A DNA stretch of 40,730 nt, from positions 1 to 40,730 of IMG/VR virus record IMGVR_UViG_3300025646_000107. One strand, given 5' to 3'. The translations under genes were made by a program, and so were the position numbers. Source of the stretch: a virus. This document shows positions 6,522 through 13,151 of the stretch, piece after piece. The number at the start of each line of letters is the position of its first letter. Within the stretch, counting starts at the first letter, position 1. The notes beneath the pieces are model-generated. The model had not been told where the DNA came from and did no database searches. It saw only the letters and a list, made by a program, of their open reading frames with translations.

Positions 6522-6550
6522 CGAACCCGCGCCGTTACCGACGCGGGTTC
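6504..6550. other. Two mutually exclusive hairpins (bistable element)
   Basis: Arm B (6523-6531, GAACCCGCG) can pair perfectly with arm C (6542-6550, CGCGGGTTC), or seven of its bases can pair with arm A (6504-6510, GCGGGTT). Such A/B/C sets are seen in attenuators. No T-tract follows on either strand. Confidence 0.4.
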
Positions 6551-6610
6551 CTCTTGTCTCGCACACGCGGGACTTAGGTTTTACTCGGCGGGATGCGTCT
6601 GTAGGCCATG

Positions 6611-7093
6611 CTATGCGGCCTCCAGATGGTCGGCCGACACAGGAACCTCGCAGAGCTTTCCGAGCATGTGGATCTCCGTGATGATTTTCCCGCGTTCGAT
6701 ACGCCGGACAACGCCCTCGAGCGCGGCGAACGCACCGCGCCGAATGGCGACTGAATCACCGGGCCGCCAGCGGACGCCGCGATGGCGCTCGACGGGGCGG
6801 GACAGCAGCTCGATGGCGTCCACCTCACGCTGCGCCAAGCGGGCCGGCCGGCCGTTAAACATGATCGCGCCCTTGATGTCCCGGACGGCGGCGACCGTCG
6901 GCCAATGGCTGTCAGGCACGGCCGCGAACACGTAGCCGCGGATGATGGGCGACTTCCGGATGGTCTCGCGGCCCCTGCCGAAGCGGGACACGTCGAACTC
7001 GACGGGCACGTAGGCAGAGAGCCCGAGTCTGTGCAACTCGTCCCTTGCACGAAATTCGCGGCACGGGGCGGATCGAAGTATGGTCCAGGTCAA
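6611..7093 (-). CDS. NusG-like transcription elongation/antitermination factor
   Basis: A 160-aa protein starting at a TTG (7093) with GAGG six bases upstream; a GTG at 7129 without a ribosome site is the alternative. The N-terminal NGN domain begins at once with WTILRSAPCREFRARDEL, LGLSAYVPVEF and the characteristic RGYVFAAV. Residues about 115-160 form a KOW domain (RPGDSVAIRRGAFAALEGVV). The length is typical for NusG/RfaH paralogues. It would ride on RNA polymerase and suppress pausing or termination on selected operons. It is last in the replication operon, a good place for a factor that then enables late transcription. Confidence 0.85.
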   Translation of the reverse strand: MTWTILRSAPCREFRARDELHRLGLSAYVPVEFDVSRFGRGRETIRKSPIIRGYVFAAVPDSHWPTVAAVRDIKGAIMFNGRPARLAQREVDAIELLSRPVERHRGVRWRPGDSVAIRRGAFAALEGVVRRIERGKIITEIHMLGKLCEVPVSADHLEAA

Positions 7094-7143
7094 TGAGTGC
7101 CTCGCAGTTGTGATCTGGTACGCAGGCACGGGGGAATTGGCGT

Positions 7144-7428
7144 CTACTGCTGACCTCTTGCTCTGATGGCGGCGGCGATGTCGCCCGCATCTGTCGCTCG
7201 CGTCAGATATTGTGCTGCCACCTGCGGCGTAGCCATGTACGGTTCGCTCGCTTTTGCCAGTTCGGTTGCCCATTGCTCCGCGATCTTGGCGCAGGCCTCA
7301 CGCTCGGCGGCGATGGCCTCGTCGAACGCCGCCTCTGTCAACTCATGCTCATGCACGACGCGGCCAGATCGCCGTGCTTTATCCATCGCGGTGATCAATC
7401 TCTCCGCCATAATCCTCGCCTTAGTCAT
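7144..7428 (-). CDS. Small helical phage protein
   Basis: A 94-aa protein whose ATG at 7428 overlaps the stop of the winged-helix gene (ATGA). It is mostly helical with a conserved-looking core (FDEAIAAEREACAKIAEQWA) and a C-terminal IAAAIRARGQQ, a pattern common among short phage proteins of unknown function. No catalytic or metal-binding motif. Its tight coupling in the replication operon is the main evidence that it is real. Confidence 0.7.
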   Translation of the reverse strand: MTKARIMAERLITAMDKARRSGRVVHEHELTEAAFDEAIAAEREACAKIAEQWATELAKASEPYMATPQVAAQYLTRATDAGDIAAAIRARGQQ

Positions 7429-7664
7429 GCGCGGTCCTCCGCCACCAACTCAAATTGATCGCCAAGAGGCGTGCGAGGCACCGCACCTTCGATGCGGCGT
7501 ATTTCTCCATAGCGCAGGAGAGCGCAAAGACAGTCCGCAACGCCTGCCGAGCTGGACCAGCCCATCTTCTGCCCGATGGCCTTTCTGCTTGGCCAGCAGT
7601 CATTTTCAGCTATGTGCTCTCGGATGAATGACAACACTGCATGCCTCTGCTTGCGCTTGCTCAT
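7425..7664 (-). CDS. Winged-helix (LexA/MarR-type) DNA-binding protein
   Basis: A 79-aa protein. The ATG at 7664 overlaps the upstream stop (ATGA), so the longer in-frame ORF is rejected. Residues 8-60 match a LexA-type winged helix: HAVLSFIREHIAENDCWPSR, then KAIGQKMGWSSSAGVADCLC and LLRYGEIRRIEG. There is no peptidase domain. It could regulate the replication operon or bind the inverted repeat at 7920-7963 just upstream; both are inference. Confidence 0.75.
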   Translation of the reverse strand: MSKRKQRHAVLSFIREHIAENDCWPSRKAIGQKMGWSSSAGVADCLCALLRYGEIRRIEGAVPRTPLGDQFELVAEDRA

Positions 7665-7900
7665 GCCTTCCTCGCCTTCTCGCGGTTGGCCTCGGGCATG
7701 CCTTTGGTCTCGTCCTCCAGCCACGCATTGTATTCGGCAATCAAAGCGGCCCGCCAATCTACCATTCCGTCCAGCATAACGATGCGTTCAGCTTGCTTTA
7801 CTGCGTGCTTATCCCAAACAACGCGGCCTTCGCCTTCTTCGTCGTCCCACACCAATACTGCAATCGGAATATCGTGCTTCCGCAACCTTGCCTTGATCAT
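7661..7900 (-). CDS. Small acidic protein of unknown function
   Basis: A 79-aa protein. It begins with two short strands (IPIAVLVWDDEEGEGRVVWD) and ends in a helical charged tail (NAWLEDETKGMPEANREKAR). No known domain recognised. Its ATG at 7900 is the first start after the large inverted repeat at 7920-7963, so its translation may depend on that structure. Its stop overlaps the start of the winged-helix gene. Confidence 0.65.
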   Translation of the reverse strand: MIKARLRKHDIPIAVLVWDDEEGEGRVVWDKHAVKQAERIVMLDGMVDWRAALIAEYNAWLEDETKGMPEANREKARKA

Positions 7901-7919
7901 GGCCTAATCTTTCTCTGCT

Positions 7920-7963
7920 CTGGTCGGAAAATGGTCGGAAATTCACCGACCAATTCCGACCAG
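7920..7963. repeat. Large near-perfect inverted repeat with four TGGTCGG units
   Basis: The left arm 7920-7938 and right arm 7946-7963 pair along 18 positions with one extra base, around a 7-nt spacer. Each arm itself contains two copies of TGGTCGG. It fills almost the whole 63-bp gap between the genes ending at 7964 and starting at 7900. It could be an operator with four half-sites or a very stable intercistronic RNA hairpin. Confidence 0.7.
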
Positions 7964-8233
7964 TCACGTCGCTTTCGATCGAGCCCTGTTGGCCTTGAGG
8001 CCCTTCTCGACGCGGGCAGCCTTGAGAGCCTTGCCCTTGCGGAGAGGGGCGGGGGTGGAATCCTTCGGCTTGAACTTGCCGTCCTTCACGGTGCCTTTGA
8101 CGCGGGTTGCCATGCTGGCCTCGTTGATGATGTCGATCAGTTGGTCGGCCCGCCGGCATTCGGCCTCGGTAAAATACGGCAGGCACTCGTGCATGCGGGC
8201 CAACTCGCGGCGAGCGCTGTCGGCGTCGATCAC
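7964..8233 (-). CDS. Basic-tailed small protein
   Basis: An 89-aa protein starting at a GTG (8233) that overlaps the stop of the membrane gene (GTGA). The N-terminal half is helical (SARRELARMHECLPYFTEAE, then CRRADQLIDIINEA). The C-terminal half is strongly Lys/Arg-rich (KGKALKAARVEKGLKANRAR), suggesting nucleic-acid contact. No family recognised. Longer in-frame ORFs upstream are shadows of the membrane gene. Confidence 0.66.
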   Translation of the reverse strand: MIDADSARRELARMHECLPYFTEAECRRADQLIDIINEASMATRVKGTVKDGKFKPKDSTPAPLRKGKALKAARVEKGLKANRARSKAT

Positions 8234-8436
8234 AGCTTCCCTCCCCGATAGAGCCACCAAGCCCCGCAGAGCCACGCCAGAGCCTGCTCTCCCGTCTGAG
8301 GCAGGAAGCTGGCCCGGACGCCAAACTTTGCCGCCACGGTGCCGGCAATGAGCACCAGCAGGGCAATGCCGACGATGGTGGTGATGATGGACGTAACTTG
8401 GCTGATGATCTGGCCGACGTTGAGGTTGGCGTTCAC
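8230..8436 (-). CDS. Small membrane protein
   Basis: A 68-aa protein with one long hydrophobic stretch (about residues 14-38: TSIITTIVGIALLVLIAG and onward) and a second weaker one near the C-terminus (LAWLCGAWWLY). It resembles small VirB2/TrbC-like or holin-like membrane proteins in profile only. Start and stop overlap the neighbouring genes by four bases. It follows a gene for a secreted protein, so the two may act together in the envelope. Confidence 0.68.
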   Translation of the reverse strand: MNANLNVGQIISQVTSIITTIVGIALLVLIAGTVAAKFGVRASFLPQTGEQALAWLCGAWWLYRGGKL

Positions 8437-9017
8437 CGGCTATCCCCCTTGAGCTTGGTATCGATCGCACCGTCCACGGGCTGGATGCAGGGGCGGGCGA
8501 TGATGCGGCAGGTCCACTTGTGGCCGTCGGAGATGCCGGTGTTTTTCGCCGCCGCCTCGAGGTTGCGATCGAGCCAGCTCTCCCCGAACGAGCTGCGGAA
8601 GCACTGCTTGACGAGGCCCGACCAGTCGGAATTTTGAATGTCCGCGTACATGGAGCCGTAGCGGACGGCCACGGCCTTCATCCAGCCAAGCTGGGCGTCG
8701 TTCCACGCGCGGTCCTGGCTGCTGTGGTCACGAGAGATGTTCTCCACGGCCGGGCAACAGCCGCCGTGACAATCCCGCTTGTCGATCTGGACCATGCGGA
8801 TGGTGACGCCGTAGACGCGGGCCTCGGGGTGCTCGTCCTTGACGACCTTCGGCGCCGGCTTGGGCTTCGGCGTGTGCCGCTTGACCGGGCGCGGCTTGGC
8901 CCGGTGCTCGACGTGATGGCCCTGCCTGATCGTCTGGCCTATCCAGCGCTGGTCGTAGTCGTAGGCGGCCACTGGAGACGCGAGACACACAGCGGCAAGG
9001 GCGATTGCTATCCTCAT
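8433..9017 (-). CDS. Secreted Cys-rich protein
   Basis: A 194-aa protein with a clear signal peptide (hydrophobic residues 3-16, likely cleavage after PVAA near residue 18). A basic, proline-rich linker follows (residues 35-60, KPRPVKRHTPKPKPAPKVVK). The C-terminal domain carries six cysteines (CHGGCC plus three single Cys), suggesting disulphides in the periplasm. No enzyme family recognised. The position among replication genes is unusual for an exported protein. It could modify the envelope during infection. Confidence 0.72.
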   Translation of the reverse strand: MRIAIALAAVCLASPVAAYDYDQRWIGQTIRQGHHVEHRAKPRPVKRHTPKPKPAPKVVKDEHPEARVYGVTIRMVQIDKRDCHGGCCPAVENISRDHSSQDRAWNDAQLGWMKAVAVRYGSMYADIQNSDWSGLVKQCFRSSFGESWLDRNLEAAAKNTGISDGHKWTCRIIARPCIQPVDGAIDTKLKGDSR

Positions 9018-9235
9018 GACGCAGGCTCCTCACAAATCCCATCCGACGGCGGGAGATAGGGACCGAGGCAGGAGGCTTCCAAGATCCTCGGCGTGTCGAA
9101 AGCCCTTTCGGCCGTCACCACCTTGCCGGCGCTGACCTCGCTCTCCGTGAGCTCGCAGATCATGCGGGAGACAGGGACAGGGCCAGACTCGCCGGTTTCC
9201 AGAACGGCCCACAGGAGCCAGATTTCGAGATTCAT
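9014..9235 (-). CDS. Small protein between methyltransferase and secreted protein
   Basis: A 73-aa protein. The ATG at 9235 overlaps the methyltransferase stop (ATGA), so the longer in-frame ORF is rejected. It starts with a short hydrophobic helix (LEIWLLWAVL), then a compact domain with three Cys (MICELTES, EASCLGPYLPP, GICEEPAS). It may be a membrane-attached or exported partner of the 194-aa protein, whose start it overlaps. Unrecognised. Confidence 0.62.
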   Translation of the reverse strand: MNLEIWLLWAVLETGESGPVPVSRMICELTESEVSAGKVVTAERAFDTPRILEASCLGPYLPPSDGICEEPAS

Positions 9236-10128
9236 GCCGCCCCCATAATGTCGAGCAACGATCCGCCGGCCGACGCATCCTCGGCGTCGGCAATGAACCG
9301 GCATGCCTGCCGCCAGTAGCTTTCCTTTAACTCGAACCCGATGAACTTTCGGCGCGTCCGCATGGCGACAACGCCTTCAGACCCGATCCCCATGAACGGG
9401 GACAACACGACATCGCCCTGGTTTGACCACAGCCGGATGGCTCGCTCGATCAGCGGCAACTGCAACGGGCAAATATGCTTCTCATCTTCCTCGCATCGCG
9501 CCTGCCGGCCATTCAAGACGTCAGTCTGGTTGATATCCATCCACACGGGGCTGGCCCACTTCTGCCAGATATCGACAGGGATATCCTGTGTCGAGTGCTC
9601 GATTGGCTCGGGATTGTCGCCGGGCTTCCGAAACACCAGCAGATAGTCCGCCATGCCGGCCCGGCTCATGGCGCTGTCTTTTTTGAGCTGCTTGTAGAGT
9701 AGACCGATGGCTTTCGTGCGCTGCATCTCAACAACAGGGTCCTTCCAGATCGTGATGCGCGAATGATAGATAAACCCTGCATCCTGGTGCGCGCGCACGA
9801 TGTCGTCGGAAAAGCCCTTGAGGCCGATATATCCGTCTTTCCCTTTGCGGGCAGGTAGATCCGTGCAGTGTACCGCAGTCAACCTCCCCGGTTTCAGGAC
9901 GCGCATTTTTTGCGCGATAACATGCCCGTACTGCTCGAAAAAAGCGCTGTCAGAGACGTTGTTGCCCATATCGGCAGCGCTATCCGAATAGACGAAAAGA
10001 TCCGAGAATGGCGGCGAGTATATCGAGAACCCGACGCTGGCGTCGGGCAGATCAGACATGCCCATAACGCAATCGCCATGAATCGCCGAAAATGTCTTGC
10101 CGTCGGCTTGATTGATAATGGTGTTCAT
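9232..10128 (-). CDS. Site-specific DNA methyltransferase (N4-cytosine/N6-adenine, beta-type order)
   Basis: A 298-aa protein starting at the ATG at 10128, which overlaps the helicase stop (ATGA) and has GAGGGGAG upstream. The catalytic SPPF motif (IV) is at residues 38-41. The SAM-binding motif FMGIGSEG lies near the C-terminus (about 247-255) with FIGFEL after it, which is the beta-class order. SPPF favours N4-cytosine or a related N6-adenine enzyme rather than CcrM, which has DPPY. No restriction partner is present, so it likely protects phage DNA or regulates phage genes. It is translationally coupled to the SNF2-type helicase. Confidence 0.87.
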   Translation of the reverse strand: MNTIINQADGKTFSAIHGDCVMGMSDLPDASVGFSIYSPPFSDLFVYSDSAADMGNNVSDSAFFEQYGHVIAQKMRVLKPGRLTAVHCTDLPARKGKDGYIGLKGFSDDIVRAHQDAGFIYHSRITIWKDPVVEMQRTKAIGLLYKQLKKDSAMSRAGMADYLLVFRKPGDNPEPIEHSTQDIPVDIWQKWASPVWMDINQTDVLNGRQARCEEDEKHICPLQLPLIERAIRLWSNQGDVVLSPFMGIGSEGVVAMRTRRKFIGFELKESYWRQACRFIADAEDASAGGSLLDIMGAA

Positions 10129-11531
10129 GCTGCGCTCCCCTCGATCCAAGATGGAATGATGACGTTCTTTGTCGGCGTGTACGGCTTCCGTGGCTGGTGC
10201 ACGTTAACCGCGCGGCTCATGGCACCGCGCATCTCGTTCTTCATGCGGTCATGATCGCCGCTCTTACGGCTCACCACGTCCCATATTGCCTTTTCCGTGT
10301 CCCCCATGGCGACATGGACGTGCACTGGCCGCGTCTGGCCGAACCTCCACGATCTCCGAATGGCCTGATAAAAGCTCTCGTAGCTGAACGATAGGCCAAC
10401 AAATGCCTGCCTCGCGCAGTGCTGCCAGTTGAGACCGTATCCGGCGATACTCGGCTTGGTGACGATCACGCGGGCCTTGCCGAGACTGAACGCGACCAGC
10501 CTCTCCTCCTTTACGTCGGCACGCATGGAGCCGCGCACTTCCATCGCGTCCGGGATGCGGTTCGTGAGTGCATCAGCCTCATAATCGGTGTCGCACCACA
10601 CGATCCACGGCTCGTCGCGCTCTGCGGCAACCATGGCAGCGATCCTGTCCGCCCGCGCATCAACCGTCATACGCTTCTCGCGATGGATTGACGTCGCACT
10701 GGTTTCTGGCATGCGCAGAAGCCGCGCCTGGCCGTCCTTCTCCTCGCCAGCATCAACCGAACGATCAACCTCTACTACGTGCTGGTGCATGACGAGATCG
10801 GGCAAAGAGAAATTACCATCATCGAAACCGATATCTGACGGCTTCGAGATGCACCGCGACCAGCTCGCGACCCAATCCCAGAAGGGGCGCACAGCATGCT
10901 TCTTTAGACGCCAGTCTTGACTAGCCGTGCTGGTGTCGTTGATGAACCACTGGGCCAGCATTTCCATGGTCCGCATGATGCCAAGGAACTCCGCGTGCTG
11001 GCCAAGCTCGGTATGATCGTTCGGCGCGGGCGTAGCGGTGCACGCGAGCTTGAAAGGCGTATCCGCAAATGCGCTCATGAGCGCTCGCGTCGTTGCTCCC
11101 GTGAAGGATTTCAGGATGGACGACTCGTCGAGAATGACGCCGGAAAAACTAGATGCGTCGAATTTTTCCAGCCGCTCGTAGTTGGTGATCCACACACCGG
11201 CCCCACTCACATCCTCTGGTTCGCGGATGTAGCGGGCCGCGATGCCGAACTTCTCCGCCTCCCGTTGATGCTGTGGACCGACAGCCAGAGGCGCCAGCAT
11301 CAGGACCGGCTTATTCGTGTGCTCGACAACGACGCGCCCCCATTCGAGAGCGCACAGCGACTTGCCGAGGCCCGTGTCGAGAAACATCGCAGAGCACCCG
11401 GCGCGCAGTGCGAACTCCGTCGAATGTCTCTGATGCGGAAACATCTCATCAGCCAGGCGTGGGACGCGCGCCATGCCACGCGGCGAAAATGATGCGTTTT
11501 TTCTTTCCAGAAGATCGATGTAGTTGCTCAT
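10125..11531 (-). CDS. SNF2-type (superfamily 2) DNA helicase/translocase
   Basis: A 468-aa protein starting at the ATG at 11531, overlapping the upstream stop. Motif I is DTGLGKS (residues 52-58). Motif II is the DES variant in VILDESSILKS (about 135-142), followed by motif III CTATPAPND (about 165). C-terminal motif V (IAGYGLNWQ) and VI (QAIRRSWRFGQ) match SNF2/DEAD-like phage helicases. It is a DNA-dependent ATPase that translocates on or remodels DNA during replication or recombination. Its coupling to the methyltransferase gene is striking. Replacement of DEAH by DESS is common in this phage subgroup. Confidence 0.9.
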   Translation of the reverse strand: MSNYIDLLERKNASFSPRGMARVPRLADEMFPHQRHSTEFALRAGCSAMFLDTGLGKSLCALEWGRVVVEHTNKPVLMLAPLAVGPQHQREAEKFGIAARYIREPEDVSGAGVWITNYERLEKFDASSFSGVILDESSILKSFTGATTRALMSAFADTPFKLACTATPAPNDHTELGQHAEFLGIMRTMEMLAQWFINDTSTASQDWRLKKHAVRPFWDWVASWSRCISKPSDIGFDDGNFSLPDLVMHQHVVEVDRSVDAGEEKDGQARLLRMPETSATSIHREKRMTVDARADRIAAMVAAERDEPWIVWCDTDYEADALTNRIPDAMEVRGSMRADVKEERLVAFSLGKARVIVTKPSIAGYGLNWQHCARQAFVGLSFSYESFYQAIRRSWRFGQTRPVHVHVAMGDTEKAIWDVVSRKSGDHDRMKNEMRGAMSRAVNVHQPRKPYTPTKNVIIPSWIEGSAA

Positions 11532-11725
11532 TGCCCCTTGGCCTCCCATTCCTGCTTGCGTTTGCGGATCTCGCAGAAGGCCTCGAATGTGGCCCTTGCG
11601 CGCGGGATACCGCCGTCGATCTCCTTGATGGCGGCGCGCTCCTCGAACTCATAGCGCCAGTCTTCGGACCATTTCTGCGCCGCGAGGCGGGCGTCGTGGG
11701 CGAGCTTCTCGAAGTCGGCCATCAT
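11528..11725 (-). CDS. Small helical protein in replication operon
   Basis: A 65-aa protein lying between the loader-like gene and the helicase gene, overlapping both by four bases. Nearly all of it predicts as charged helix (FEKLAHDARLAAQKWSEDWR, then ATFEAFCEIRKRKQEWE). It could be a small adaptor of the replisome. No family recognised. Confidence 0.62.
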   Translation of the reverse strand: MMADFEKLAHDARLAAQKWSEDWRYEFEERAAIKEIDGGIPRARATFEAFCEIRKRKQEWEAKGQ

Positions 11726-12222
11726 TCATCGCGCTCCCCGGTCTGGCGGCGGGATTGCTCGGTGAGGCGGGCCAAGCCTTCCCGCGTCATGTGCAGGCCC
11801 TTGTTGGGGCTGTTGCGCTGCATGTCGTAGAAGCTTCCGGCGCTGGCATCGACCGGCCGAGGCGTCGGCTCTTGGCTCGTCAGCGTCAGCTTGGCTTTGA
11901 GATCAGCGACCAGTTTGTCGGTTCGTGCTCTTGCCTCCGGCGACACTTCGCGCCGCTCAATCTGCTCATGCTCAGCCGGCACATGGGGCCGGCGGTGGCG
12001 CGCAGCGTCGGCCAACGCCTTCCGCGTCTCGGCCAGAAGTTCTGCCGGCTTCGGCCAGAACGTGCTCGAGGCGATCAGCTTGTCGGCAGCCTTGCGCAGC
12101 GCGGCCTCATCGTAGCCGTCCATGCAGCGGGCATATTCTTTGAGAAACAGGTCCGGATCGGTCGTGCGCGGCTCGCCAAATACGGCCATAAACCGGGCAA
12201 TGATCTCCTGCGAAATCGACAT
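11722..12222 (-). CDS. Helicase-loader-like replication protein
   Basis: A 166-aa protein starting at the ATG at 12222, sharing one base with the initiator stop (TGATG). The N-terminal half resembles G39P/lambda P-type loaders: FMAVFGEPRTTDPDLFLKEY, then ALRKAADKLIASSTFWPKPA with the family-typical WPKPAELL (about 56-63). The rest is a disordered, charged tail. Loaders of this type deliver the host DnaB helicase to the initiator-origin complex. There is no AAA ATPase motif, so it is not a DnaC-type loader. The order initiator then loader mirrors lambda O-P. Confidence 0.7.
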   Translation of the reverse strand: MSISQEIIARFMAVFGEPRTTDPDLFLKEYARCMDGYDEAALRKAADKLIASSTFWPKPAELLAETRKALADAARHRRPHVPAEHEQIERREVSPEARARTDKLVADLKAKLTLTSQEPTPRPVDASAGSFYDMQRNSPNKGLHMTREGLARLTEQSRRQTGERDE

Positions 12223-13004
12223 CAGGCGCACTCCTTGGCTGCGGCATCACGAAGGGCATCGGCAAGGGTTCGCTTGCCGGTCTGCTGCGGTCCTGCCCGC
12301 TGCGCTTTGGCGCGCGTAGCCTCGTAGCGAATGGTCTGGTCGTGGCGCTGGCCGGCGATGCGAGCGAGCTGGCTTGAGACCTGCGCCGACAGGGGGCGGG
12401 AACTGTTCGGCTGGATGAAACCGGCAACCTGCAGCAAGGCGAGGTCGAGCCGGTTCTCGTCGCCGTCGAACTTCTCGAGCCATTCGGCTCTCGTCCCGTT
12501 GACGAGGACGATGCGCTCCCCGTCCATGCGAACACCGCCGTCGTGGTGGTGAGCTCCGTGGCCGATCGCTTCCGACCAGAATTTGTGAGAGTTCGCGCGC
12601 CCGCTAACCCCTTTCGTCGACTTAGGAGCCGACTTACTGGAGCCGATATAAAGAGGAGTTCCGGAATTCGGAACCTCGGAGTTCCGAATTTCGGGTGTTC
12701 CGAGTTCCGAGTTTCGGGTGTTCCGATTTTCGGAACCATCGGAATTCGGAACCAGAACGAAGACCGTACTTGCTGCGTTCGGAGCCTTGTCGACTTCGAT
12801 CAATCCGCGCTCGGCGAGAGCACCGCTTGCCATGCTGAATTGCGACTTGCTGAGACCGCACATAGCGCGCAATTGCTCTTGCGTCTTGCCGCGCACCTGC
12901 CGGGTGTCCTCGTCCATCTCGAGGCGGTAGGTCATGAGGACGCGAAGCTCGTTCGGCTTGAGGTCCAGGGCGAGGATGGCGCGCATCTCGTCGTACACAC
13001 TCAT
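12222..13004 (-). CDS. Replication initiator (winged-helix, lambda O-like) with internal iterons
   Basis: A 260-aa protein. Residues 1-90 form a winged helix of the phage replication type: MRAILALDLKPNELRVLMTY, then KTQEQLRAMCGLSKSQFSMA and LAERGLIEVDK. Residues about 85-117 are a low-complexity linker of Asn-Ser-Glu/Gly-Thr-Pro repeats. This is the translation of the DNA iterons at 12658-12752. The C-terminal part (about 120-260) is helical and charged, suitable for loader contact. In lambda the origin lies inside the O gene in the same way. The start ATG overlaps the stop of a 17-aa leader peptide. Confidence 0.75.
   Translation of the reverse strand: MSVYDEMRAILALDLKPNELRVLMTYRLEMDEDTRQVRGKTQEQLRAMCGLSKSQFSMASGALAERGLIEVDKAPNAASTVFVLVPNSDGSENRNTRNSELGTPEIRNSEVPNSGTPLYIGSSKSAPKSTKGVSGRANSHKFWSEAIGHGAHHHDGGVRMDGERIVLVNGTRAEWLEKFDGDENRLDLALLQVAGFIQPNSSRPLSAQVSSQLARIAGQRHDQTIRYEATRAKAQRAGPQQTGKRTLADALRDAAAKECA
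12658..12752. repeat. Iterons (GTTCCGA/TCGGAAC), probable replication origin
   Basis: At least eight copies of GTTCCG(A/G) or its complement lie in 95 bp: 12658, 12667 (inverted), 12681, 12697, 12704, 12720, 12729 (inverted) and 12745 (inverted). Intervening TTTCGG and GAATTC pieces extend the symmetry. They sit inside the initiator reading frame in its disordered linker. This is the classic layout of a phage origin bound by the protein it encodes. Confidence 0.7.
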
Positions 13005-13054
13005 TTCGCGGCCCTCGCCTTGATGCTGCCGAATTGCTTTGCTATCGTTTGCAT
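13001..13054 (-). CDS. 17-aa leader peptide coupled to the initiator
   Basis: A 17-codon ORF (M-Q-T-I-A-K-Q-F-G-S then a basic Lys/Arg/Ala end) starts at the ATG at 13054, with GGAGG at ideal distance. It stops at 13001-13003, overlapping the initiator ATG (ATGA). The initiator itself has no good ribosome site, so translation probably re-initiates from this peptide. The peptide may have no function of its own. Confidence 0.55.
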   Translation of the reverse strand: MQTIAKQFGSIKARAAK

Positions 13055-13116
13055 AATGATCCTCCAGACGGGATCAGTTGGTTTCGAGTACCTGTCCAAG
13101 CCCCGGACAACGGATT

Positions 13117-13151
13117 GCCCCGGAGAGCCTAGCTCCGGGGCTTTTCTTTTT
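13117..13151 (+). terminator. Plus-strand intrinsic terminator between initiator and gcrA
   Basis: GCCCCGGAG (13117-13125) pairs perfectly with CTCCGGGGC (13133-13141) over a 7-nt loop, followed by TTTTCTTTTT. The T-tract is on the plus strand although both flanking genes are on the minus strand, so it would stop antisense transcription into gcrA. On the minus strand the same hairpin lacks a T-tract. Confidence 0.7.

Noticed and set aside
12658-12752. CRISPR-like array
   Set aside because: Units are 7 bp, occur in both orientations and have no regular spacers; iterons explain them better.
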